Part shown: positions 1-5,933 of the stretch, piece after piece
How the letters are laid out: every line of letters starts with the position of its first letter
How positions within the stretch are numbered: position 1 is the stretch's first letter
Source of the DNA: Bacteroidales bacterium
GTDB taxonomy: Bacteria > Bacteroidota > Bacteroidia > Bacteroidales > UBA7960
DNA length: 6,250 bases
Direction: 5' to 3'
NCBI GenBank assembly: GCA_007124575.1
Contig: SLEW01000255.1
Coordinates: 1-6,250 of the forward strand
Made by a program: the position numbers and the translations under genes
The notes under the pieces: model-generated
What the model was told of the DNA's origin: nothing
Seen by the model: the letters and a program-made list of their open reading frames with translations, nothing else
Databases searched by the model: none

Positions 1-294
1 ACATTCTGCGGTACCTTCATGGGGGATCACACCAAATGCGGCATCAATACCATGTTCAACACAGGAACAGTGGTGGGAGTCAGCTCCCAGGTCTTTGGTG
101 CAGGATTCATGAGAAACTTTATTCCTTCATTTTCCTGGGGAAGCGTTTCCGGGCTATCGGTTATCGATTTTAACAAAGCCATAAATGTGGCCGGGCGAAT
201 GCATGAAAGAAGAAACAAGGAGTTTACCGAGGCCGACATAGAGATTTTGCGCCATGTTTATGAACATACCCTGGGTTACCGCAACACTCTTTAA
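1..294 (+). CDS. GlmU-family sugar nucleotidyltransferase, C-terminal end (partial)
   Basis: Only the last 97 codons are in the window; the frame is open from base 1 (TFCGTFMGDH...), so the ATG at 19 is internal and not a start. The segment CGTFMGDHTKCGINTMFNTG, followed by TVVGVSSQVFGAGF and then FIPSFSWG, has the spaced small and aliphatic residues of a left-handed beta-helix (hexapeptide repeat). It resembles the end of the GlmU-like putative sugar nucleotidyltransferases common in Bacteroidota. Those proteins join an N-terminal nucleotidyltransferase domain to a C-terminal acyltransferase-like helix and are thought to supply UDP-GlcNAc or a related sugar nucleotide for the envelope. The nucleotidyltransferase half lies outside the window, so the reaction cannot be confirmed here. 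The last 35 or so residues (MHERRNKEFTEADIEILRHV) are a helical tail. A hairpin terminator follows 28 nt after the stop. Family call is fairly secure; exact substrate is inference. Confidence 0.8.
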   Translation, partial: TFCGTFMGDHTKCGINTMFNTGTVVGVSSQVFGAGFMRNFIPSFSWGSVSGLSVIDFNKAINVAGRMHERRNKEFTEADIEILRHVYEHTLGYRNTL

Positions 295-321
295 TCTGAA
301 ACAGCTCACGGGTTTTTTTAT

Positions 322-349
322 ATGCTTTGCAGTACGCAAAGCATTTTTT
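322..349 (+). terminator. Rho-independent terminator after the GlmU-family gene
   Basis: A 9-bp perfect stem, ATGCTTTGC (322-330) with GCAAAGCAT (336-344), has a 5-nt loop (AGTAC) and runs into six T (344-349). It lies 28 nt after the TAA at 292-294 and separates that gene from the lon region, so lon probably depends on its own promoter downstream. Confidence 0.85.
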
Positions 350-376
350 CTGACAATTCCTCTATTGGCACGTGTG

Positions 377-405
377 TTGTAGTTGTATGGCTGCAACAAT
401 TACAA
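377..405 (+). promoter_or_regulatory. Hairpin upstream of lon, ATGGCTGC in the loop
   Basis: TTGTAGTTGT (377-386) pairs with ACAATTACAA (396-405): ten pairs, nine Watson-Crick and one G-U, with loop ATGGCTGCA (387-395). No T-run follows, so it is not a standard terminator. It lies between the upstream terminator and lon. It would be in the lon leader only if transcription starts before about 377, which I cannot show. The pairing is seen directly; any regulatory role is inference. Confidence 0.35.
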
Positions 406-510
406 GGAAAGCCCTGGTTCTACCTATCCATTGATAGTTTGGAGGTTAGGAAGCAGTAGTAAATGGCTGCGGTAATGATTTGCACACTAAAAGGCAGTCA
501 TTATGGCTGC
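387..510 (+). repeat. Three dispersed copies of ATGGCTGC in the lon upstream region
   Basis: The octamer ATGGCTGC occurs at 387-394, 463-470 and 503-510. Copies two and three share a wider module: GCAG, then T plus 4-5 nt, then ATGGCTGC (453-470 and 494-510), so each can fold GCAG against CTGC (the third as 5 bp, GGCAG 493-497 with CTGCC 507-511). A separate imperfect inverted repeat, TAATGA (473-478) with TCATTA (498-503) plus TGC (481-483) with GCA (494-496), lies between them. Each octamer also opens a short Met-Ala-Ala reading frame. A GGAGGT sits at 441-446, 16 nt before the second copy. Function unknown; it may be a protein-binding or RNA-structure motif, or chance. Confidence 0.4.
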
Positions 511-543
511 CATCAATTTTTTATGACAATTTGACACAAGTAT

Positions 544-3012
544 ATGAGAGACTTATTTGATAATGACCTATTGAGGCCAAAAGAAGGCATGGATGCCGAC
601 AGCGAATTTATTCCTTTGCTGTCTACTGAAGAGGAACAACAGATGGCCAGGGAGGAAATTCCTGAAGCATTGGCCATTCTGCCTTTGAAAAATACGGTTT
701 TATTCCCGGGTGTTGTGATACCGATTACGGTAAGCCGCGACAAATCGATAAAATTGATTCGTGAGGTGTATAAAGGCTCACGTATTATCGGTGCTGTTTC
801 GCAAAAAGATGCCGAAACTGAAGACCCTGATTTTCATGAGTTGAATGCTATTGGCACGGCCGCGCAGATAATCAAGATCCTGCAGATGCCCGATGGCAAT
901 ACCACGGTGATAATACAGGGCAAGAAAAGGATAGAGCTGCAAGAGATGACGCAGAATGAGCCTTATTTCATGGCTCGTGTGAAAGCTTTCGAGTCACCTG
1001 AAGAGCCCAGGCAGGACGATAAGTTTAAAGCCTTGATTTCCACCATAAAGGACATGGCCATCCAGATTGTAAAGCTTTCTCCCAATGTGCCCAGCGAAGC
1101 GGCCTTTGCACTCAAGAACATTGAAAGTCCGATTTTCCTGGTCAATTTCATCTCATCGAATCTGAACATAGAGGTGGAAGAAAAACAGAAGCTACTGGAG
1201 ATACCCGATGTTGAAACGCGTGCCAACACTGTGCTTAAGCACCTGAAGCGCGAGTTGCAGGTCGTGGAGCTGAAAAATCAGATACAGTCCAAGGTTAAGG
1301 TGGACATTGACAAGCAGCAGCGGGATTACATCCTGGGCCAGCAGCTAAAGACCATCCAGGAAGAGTTGGGTGGCAATCCGCATGAGCAGCAAATCAATGA
1401 GTTGAAAGAGAAGGCATCGAAGAAGAAATGGTCCAAACAGGTTGAGGAAGTTTTTGAAAAGGAGCTGGGGAGGTTGCAACGAATGAACCCTGCCGCCATG
1501 GAATATACGGTGCACATGAACTACCTGGAAACCATGGTGGAGCTTCCATGGAATGAATATACTCCTGATAATTTTGATCTGAAAAAGGCACAACGCATTC
1601 TGGACAGGGATCATTACGGGCTTGAGAAGATCAAGGATCGGATTTTGGAATACCTGGCAGTGCTTAAGCTTAAGGGTGACATGAAGTCGCCGATACTTTG
1701 CTTCGTAGGCCCTCCCGGCGTGGGTAAAACCTCGCTTGGGAAATCCATTGCCAATGCCATAGGCCGTAAATACATCCGGATGTCTCTTGGTGGTCTGCGT
1801 GATGAAGCCGAGATTCGTGGCCACAGGAAGACCTATGTGGGTGCTATGCCGGGACGAATCGTCCAGAACCTGAAAAAGGCCGGTTCATCCAACCCGGTGT
1901 TTGTTCTCGACGAGGTAGACAAGGTGGGCTATAAGACCTTCAGCGGTGACCCGTCATCAGCACTCCTGGAAGTGCTCGATCCGGAACAAAACAGCACGTT
2001 CTATGATAACTACCTGGAGGTAGAATATGATCTTTCCAACATCATGTTTATTGCCACGGCCAACACCTTGTCGGGTATTCAGCCGGCGTTGCGCGACCGT
2101 ATGGAGGTCATTGACCTTAGCGGATATATCGTGGAAGAGAAACAGGAAATCGCCCGCCGCCACCTCATTCCCAAACAGCTTGAGGCACATGGCCTGAAAA
2201 AGGATCAGTTGAAACTTAACAAAAAGATTCTTGAAAAGGTCATCCAGGATTATACCCGTGAGTCTGGCGTCAGAAGTCTTGAGAAGGTCATTGCTAAGAT
2301 TGCCAGGGCGCGTGCAAGGGATATCGTACTTGAAAAGGATGTGCCTTCATTACTTCAGCTGAATGATCTGCAGGATATCCTGGGAGTGCCAAAATACACC
2401 AGGGAGCAGACCATGCTGAAAGACCTTGCTGGTGTGATGACAGGTCTGGCCTGGACGCACGCCGGAGGTGAAGTTCTGTTTGTGGAGGTCAGCCTCAGTC
2501 GTGGAAAAGGTGCTTTAAGCCTTACAGGTAACCTGGGTGATGTGATGAAGGAATCGGCTACGATAGCTTATGAGTACCTTAAATCACACGCAGATATTCT
2601 AAACATAGATCCGGCTTTATTTAACACTTACAATGTGCACATGCACGTACCGGAGGGTGCGACACCCAAAGACGGCCCTTCAGCCGGCATTACCATGTTT
2701 GCCGCACTTGCCTCGGCCTTTACGCGACGGAAAATCAGACCCGGAGTGGCTATGACCGGCGAGATCACCTTGCGAGGTAAAGTGTTGCCGGTAGGTGCCA
2801 TAAAGGAAAAAATTCTTGCCGCCAAACGTGCGGGTATGAAAACGGTGATCCTTTCGGAAGAGAACCAGAAAAATGTGGAAGAAATCAACCCGTTATACCT
2901 GAAAGGTCTTGATTTTAAATATATTAAAGACATGATCGAAGTGGTTGACCTGTCCATGCTCAAAGACAAGGTTCATGGTCAGCTTAAATCCGTATCCGAT
3001 AAATCTGCTTAA
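544..3012 (+). CDS. lon: ATP-dependent Lon protease
   Basis: Complete, 822 residues, the usual size for Bacteroidota Lon (E. coli Lon has 784). Lon is a cytoplasmic hexameric AAA+ serine protease that degrades misfolded and some regulatory proteins. Order of parts: short acidic N-terminus (1-41); Lon N-terminal substrate-binding domain from about 42 (LAILPLKNTVLFPG) to 238; helical, coiled-coil-like region to about 345; AAA+ module with Walker A GPPGVGKT (389-396, K395), Walker B VFVLDE (452-457), sensor-1 N507, arginine finger R519 in RDRMEV, sensor-2 R577 in ESGVRSLEK; then the protease domain with catalytic S713 in PKDGPSAGI and K756 in AIKEKIL. All key residues are present, so it should be active. 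The ATG at 544 (MRDLFDNDLL) is chosen because TGA at 532-534 closes the frame upstream. There is no Shine-Dalgarno close to it, as is normal in this phylum. I found no CIRCE operator or clear TAnnTTTG promoter upstream. Confidence 0.97.
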   Translation: MRDLFDNDLLRPKEGMDADSEFIPLLSTEEEQQMAREEIPEALAILPLKNTVLFPGVVIPITVSRDKSIKLIREVYKGSRIIGAVSQKDAETEDPDFHELNAIGTAAQIIKILQMPDGNTTVIIQGKKRIELQEMTQNEPYFMARVKAFESPEEPRQDDKFKALISTIKDMAIQIVKLSPNVPSEAAFALKNIESPIFLVNFISSNLNIEVEEKQKLLEIPDVETRANTVLKHLKRELQVVELKNQIQSKVKVDIDKQQRDYILGQQLKTIQEELGGNPHEQQINELKEKASKKKWSKQVEEVFEKELGRLQRMNPAAMEYTVHMNYLETMVELPWNEYTPDNFDLKKAQRILDRDHYGLEKIKDRILEYLAVLKLKGDMKSPILCFVGPPGVGKTSLGKSIANAIGRKYIRMSLGGLRDEAEIRGHRKTYVGAMPGRIVQNLKKAGSSNPVFVLDEVDKVGYKTFSGDPSSALLEVLDPEQNSTFYDNYLEVEYDLSNIMFIATANTLSGIQPALRDRMEVIDLSGYIVEEKQEIARRHLIPKQLEAHGLKKDQLKLNKKILEKVIQDYTRESGVRSLEKVIAKIARARARDIVLEKDVPSLLQLNDLQDILGVPKYTREQTMLKDLAGVMTGLAWTHAGGEVLFVEVSLSRGKGALSLTGNLGDVMKESATIAYEYLKSHADILNIDPALFNTYNVHMHVPEGATPKDGPSAGITMFAALASAFTRRKIRPGVAMTGEITLRGKVLPVGAIKEKILAAKRAGMKTVILSEENQKNVEEINPLYLKGLDFKYIKDMIEVVDLSMLKDKVHGQLKSVSDKSA

Positions 3013-3026
3013 TAACTGATTTATAG

Positions 3027-3056
3027 TTTACTGTTTCATAATTTTTTCTAATTTTG
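3027..3056 (+). promoter_or_regulatory. Probable Bacteroidota sigma-70-type promoter for rpsA
   Basis: TAATTTTG at 3049-3056 fits the Bacteroidota -7 consensus TAnnTTTG exactly. TTTA at 3027-3030 is one mismatch from the -33 element TTTG, with an 18-nt spacer. Transcription would start a few bases after 3056, near 3061-3065, and give rpsA a leader of about 150 nt. The promoter begins 15 nt after the lon stop, and no terminator separates lon from rpsA, so some read-through from lon is also possible. No start-site data are available. Confidence 0.6.
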
Positions 3057-3060
3057 CAGT

Positions 3061-3072
3061 CCCGATTGCGGG
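3061..3072 (+). other. Small hairpin at the predicted 5' end of the rpsA transcript
   Basis: CCCG (3061-3064) pairs with CGGG (3069-3072) across a 4-nt loop, ATTG. It falls at or right next to the predicted transcription start, where a 5'-terminal stem could protect the mRNA from decay. It is short and could be chance in a locally GC-rich patch. Confidence 0.25.
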
Positions 3073-3115
3073 CCCCGAAATTTTATTGTTGAACCCGGTC
3101 GTTCCGAACCACAAC

Positions 3116-3214
3116 ATGCAGAACAGCTTTTCCGGCATACCTGATAATGCATGTATGCCCAACACAGATTCAATGTTTTGCATCCGGAAGACCACAGTAG
3201 CAAGTATTTTTTAA
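3116..3214 (+). CDS. Possible 32-residue leader ORF overlapping the rpsA start
   Basis: An ATG at 3116 opens a 32-codon frame (MQNSFSGIPDNAC... ending KTTVASIF). Its TAA stop at 3212-3214 overlaps the rpsA ATG at 3214-3216 as TAATG. That arrangement is typical of translational coupling, where ribosomes ending one frame restart on the next. The frame lies wholly in the predicted rpsA leader. I do not recognise the peptide; it has no clear motif, and there is no Shine-Dalgarno before it. A random frame of this length is common, so translation is uncertain; the overlap is the only positive sign. Confidence 0.2.
   Translation: MQNSFSGIPDNACMPNTDSMFCIRKTTVASIF
3134..3159 (+). promoter_or_regulatory. 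Hairpin in the rpsA leader
   Basis: GGCATAC (3134-3140) and GTATGCC (3153-3159) form a perfect 7-bp stem with a 12-nt loop. It ends 54 nt before the rpsA start and is not followed by a T-run, so it is not a terminator. S1 controls its own mRNA in gammaproteobacteria through leader structure. Whether this stem plays a like role here is inference. It also hides the alternative ATG at 3151, which argues against that start. Confidence 0.35.
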
Positions 3215-5859
3215 TGTCAGAAGAACAAAAAGAGTCCGGTACGCCGGAAGAAAAAAAAGAGTCTGGTGCACCGGAAGAACAAAAAGAGTCCGTTACGCCG
3301 GAAGAAAAAAAAGAGGCTGTTACGCCGGAAGAACAAAAAGAGGCTGTTGCGCCGGAAGAGAAGCCGGTTGTAAAAGCCACCACAGACCAGGCGGTAAACC
3401 CTAAGGCAAACACCGAGGAATTGAAAATTGAAGATCCTCAGAAGCCTATTGGCAGCGAGGAGTTGCCGGTGCAGGAAGAGTCCGCTTTTGAGCCACAAAC
3501 ACCCGGTGACTTTGACTGGGATGCAGTAGATCAGAAGCAGGATGCATACTCCGAAACTGAGCGTAAGCGCATGGAGAGCCTGTATGAAGAAACGCTTAAG
3601 TCTATCGGCGAAGGTGAAGTTATTGATGGCACGGTAGTTTCTAAAAACAGCCGGGAAATAGTTGTCAATATCGGCTTCAAATCTGATGGTGTAATCCCTG
3701 CCGCAGAACTCAGGTATAATCCCGATCTTAAGCCGGGTGATACCATTGAGGTATATGTGGAAAGCCAGGAAGATGCCACAGGGCAACTTGTGCTTTCGCA
3801 CAAGAAGGCCCGTACACTGCGCTCCTGGGAGCGTATCAATCAGGCTAAAGAAAATGATGAGATCATCCAGGGATTTGTCAAGTGCCGTACAAAAGGCGGT
3901 CTGATTGTGGATGTGTTCGGTATAGAAGCATTTCTGCCGGGATCGCAAATCGACGTAAAGCCCATCCGCGACTATGATATCTATGTAGGTAAAACCATGG
4001 ACTTCAAAGTTGTGAAGATCAACCATGCGTACAAAAACGTTGTGGTATCCCACAAAGCACTCATCGAAGCAGAACTTGAGATCCAGAAGGCCGAGATTAT
4101 CGCTAAGCTCGAAAAAGGCCAGATCCTTGAAGGTACTGTCAAAAATATCACCTCCTATGGTGTATTCGTAGACCTTGGCGGCGTTGACGGACTGGTTCAC
4201 ATTACTGACCTCTCATGGGGCCGTATTAATCATCCGGAAGAAATAGTAGATCTAGACCAGAAGATCAATGTCGTTATTCTTGACTTTGACGAGAACAAGA
4301 AGCGTATTGCCTTGGGTCTGAAACAGCTTACACCCCACCCATGGGATTCTCTGGATCCTGAACTTAAGGTGGGAGATAAAGTCAAAGGCAGGGTAGTGGT
4401 TATCGCCGATTATGGTGCGTTCATTGAGATTGCTCCCGGCGTTGAAGGCCTTATCCACGTGTCTGAGATGTCATGGTCGCAGCACTTGCGCACTGCTCAG
4501 GACTTTCTGAAAGTGGGCGATGAGGTTGAAGCGGTAATCCTTACGCTCGACCGCGAAGAACGTAAAATGTCACTGGGTATAAAGCAACTTATCCCGGATC
4601 CATGGGAGGATATCCATGAGAAATATGCCGTGGGAACTAAAACCACAGCTACCGTAAGAAACTTCACCAACTTTGGTATTTTTGTTGAACTCGAAGAAGG
4701 CGTTGACGGTCTTATCCATATCAGCGACCTCTCATGGAGCAAAAAGATCAAGCACCCTGCAGAGTTTACCAAGATAGGTGAAAGCATTGAGGTGGTCGTC
4801 CTCGACGTGGACAAAGAAAACCGCCGTCTCAGCCTTGGCCACAAGCAGCTTGAAGAAAACCCATGGGATGTATTTGAATCTGTATTCACTATCGACAGTG
4901 TACATCAGGGTACTATCGTAGGTACTTCAGACAAAGGTGTTATTGTCGGACTGCCCTATGGTGTAGAAGGCTTTGCCCCCACAAGGCATATCATTAAAGA
5001 AGACGGTTCTGCTGCCAAGATGGATGAAACCCTTGACTTCAAAGTCATCGAGTTCAACAAGGAAAGCAAGAAGATTGTAGTTTCCCATACCAAGGTGTAT
5101 CAGGATGAAAAATATGCCGAAAGGGCTAGCGAAGCAGCTGACAGGAGGTCTAAGGAAAAGACTACCAAGAAAGTGGTGAAGAAGATGAAGGATAGCCTGG
5201 AGAAGACGACCCTGGGTGATATCGATGCGCTGGCTAACCTCAAGTCTGAGATAGAAAAGACTGAAGAAACCACGCGTTCGGCCAAGAAGGAAGAGGCTTT
5301 GAAGAAGCTTGAGGCTAAAGCTGCCGAGGAGAAGAAAAAGCAGGAGAAAGAGACCAAGGCAGAAGCTCCTGAAGCTGAGGAAAAGGCGAAGGAAGAAGAA
5401 AAGAAAGAAGAAAAGGAAGAGAAGAAAGAGAAGGAAGAAAAGCCTGCGGCAAAGAAAACCACCAAGGCTAAGAAGAAAGAAGAGCCTGCTGAGGAGAAAA
5501 AAGAAGAGGCCGGGAAGGCCGAAGCTGAGGAGAAAAAAGAAGAAGCCGAGAAGGCCGAAGCTGAGGAGAAACAAGAAGAAAAGAAAGAGGCCAAAGCGAA
5601 GAAGGCATCATCTGAAAAAGAAGAGGAAAAGGTTGAAGAGAAGCAGGATGATGAGACGAAGGCTGGGGCGGATAAGGAAGAAGAGAAGAAAGCCGAAGCT
5701 AAGGAAGAAGAGAAGAAAGCCAAAGCTAAAGAGGAAGAGAAGAAAGCCAAAGCTAAAGAGGAAGAGAAGAAAGCCGAAGCTAAAGAGGAAGAGAAGAAAG
5801 CCAAAGCTAAAGGAGAGGAAGATAAGCAGGACGAAGCCGGCGAAAAGAAGGAAGAATAA
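3214..5859 (+). CDS. rpsA: 30S ribosomal protein S1 with long repeat-bearing extensions
   Basis: 881 residues, against roughly 600 for many Bacteroidota S1 proteins. S1 binds mRNA on the 30S subunit and helps start translation. Six S1 (OB-fold) domains lie at about 131-199, 215-283, 299-372, 384-459, 471-546 and 558-629; domains 3-5 end in (A/S)LG(L/I/H)KQL and are joined by PW(D/E) linkers. The stretch FDWDAVDQ (99-106) before domain 1 and TTLGDIDALANLKSEIE (665-681) after domain 6 are typical of Bacteroidota S1. Beyond these lie an acidic N-terminal extension with five 9-residue repeats (3-47) and a tail (683-881) made almost only of E, K and A, with more repeats. The ATG at 3214 (MSEEQKES) is preferred: TTTTTTA lies directly before it, while the in-frame ATG at 3151 would add 21 residues unlike S1 and sits in a hairpin. 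Own promoter upstream, terminator downstream. Confidence 0.96.
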   Translation: MSEEQKESGTPEEKKESGAPEEQKESVTPEEKKEAVTPEEQKEAVAPEEKPVVKATTDQAVNPKANTEELKIEDPQKPIGSEELPVQEESAFEPQTPGDFDWDAVDQKQDAYSETERKRMESLYEETLKSIGEGEVIDGTVVSKNSREIVVNIGFKSDGVIPAAELRYNPDLKPGDTIEVYVESQEDATGQLVLSHKKARTLRSWERINQAKENDEIIQGFVKCRTKGGLIVDVFGIEAFLPGSQIDVKPIRDYDIYVGKTMDFKVVKINHAYKNVVVSHKALIEAELEIQKAEIIAKLEKGQILEGTVKNITSYGVFVDLGGVDGLVHITDLSWGRINHPEEIVDLDQKINVVILDFDENKKRIALGLKQLTPHPWDSLDPELKVGDKVKGRVVVIADYGAFIEIAPGVEGLIHVSEMSWSQHLRTAQDFLKVGDEVEAVILTLDREERKMSLGIKQLIPDPWEDIHEKYAVGTKTTATVRNFTNFGIFVELEEGVDGLIHISDLSWSKKIKHPAEFTKIGESIEVVVLDVDKENRRLSLGHKQLEENPWDVFESVFTIDSVHQGTIVGTSDKGVIVGLPYGVEGFAPTRHIIKEDGSAAKMDETLDFKVIEFNKESKKIVVSHTKVYQDEKYAERASEAADRRSKEKTTKKVVKKMKDSLEKTTLGDIDALANLKSEIEKTEETTRSAKKEEALKKLEAKAAEEKKKQEKETKAEAPEAEEKAKEEEKKEEKEEKKEKEEKPAAKKTTKAKKKEEPAEEKKEEAGKAEAEEKKEEAEKAEAEEKQEEKKEAKAKKASSEKEEEKVEEKQDDETKAGADKEEEKKAEAKEEEKKAKAKEEEKKAKAKEEEKKAEAKEEEKKAKAKGEEDKQDEAGEKKEE
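3220..3354 (+). repeat. Five tandem 27-nt units in the rpsA N-terminus
   Basis: Five uninterrupted units of 27 nt (3220-3246, 3247-3273, 3274-3300, 3301-3327, 3328-3354) encode EE(Q/K)KE(S/A)(G/V)(T/A)P. The third residue alternates Q, K, Q, K, Q, so the array may have grown by copying a 54-nt pair. Units 2 and 4 contain a run of eight A (GAA AAA AAA). The units keep frame, so copy-number changes would lengthen or shorten the acidic N-terminus without breaking the gene. Confidence 0.95.
5491..5598 (+). repeat. 36-nt tandem units in the rpsA tail
   Basis: Two near-identical 36-nt units (5491-5526, 5527-5562) encode EEKKEEAGKAEA and EEKKEEAEKAEA. A diverged third (5563-5598) encodes EEKQEEKKEAKA. 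They precede the 27-nt array further along the tail and share its E/K/A composition, so the tail seems to have grown by several separate in-frame duplications. Confidence 0.8.
5674..5808 (+). repeat. Five tandem 27-nt units in the rpsA C-terminal tail
   Basis: Five in-frame units of 27 nt (5674-5700, 5701-5727, 5728-5754, 5755-5781, 5782-5808) encode KEEEKKA(E/K)A. The last three are almost identical in DNA (GAG as second codon), the first two differ (GAA), so the array probably expanded recently from its 3' side. The charge pattern favours a long, solvent-exposed helix. Confidence 0.95.
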
Positions 5860-5879
5860 TATCTTCTCCATACATTATG

Positions 5880-5917
5880 AAAAGCAGGTTGCTCCACCCG
5901 GGGTAACCTGCTTTTTT
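5880..5917 (+). terminator. Terminator after rpsA, possibly bidirectional
   Basis: AAAAGCAGGTT (5880-5890) pairs perfectly with AACCTGCTTTT (5905-5915), an 11-bp stem with a 14-nt loop, ending in a six-T run (5912-5917) on the + strand. It begins 21 nt after the rpsA stop. The convergent - strand gene ends at 5934, 17 nt away on the other side. Read on that strand, the same stem is followed by four T, so it could serve both genes, more weakly on the - strand. Confidence 0.88.
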
Positions 5918-5933
5918 ATATGCCGCAACCTTG

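Noticed and set aside
435..482. TAGTTTG (435-441) and TAATGATTTG (473-482) as -7 promoter elements for lon
   Set aside because: Their spacing between TA and TTTG is one base short or two bases long compared with TAnnTTTG, and no clear TTTG lies at the right distance upstream.
1345..1824. - strand frame of 159 codons inside lon
   Set aside because: It is the shadow of the Lon helical and Walker A region; no family features are seen.
3151..3213. Alternative rpsA start adding 21 residues (MYAQHRFNVLHPEDHSS...)
   Set aside because: The added residues do not look like an S1 N-terminus, the ATG lies in the 7-bp hairpin, and ATG 3214 has an A/T-rich context and a typical MSEE start. N-terminal sequencing would settle it.
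3217..4200. - strand frame of 327 codons opposite the first third of rpsA
   Set aside because: It is long, but the protein is low-complexity Phe/Leu/Arg opposite the repeats with no recognisable domain, while the + strand codes for clear S1 domains.
5100..5897. - strand frame of 265 codons rich in Ser, Phe and Ala
   Set aside because: It is the antisense of the E/K/A tail; the lack of stops follows from the purine bias and it crosses the terminator.
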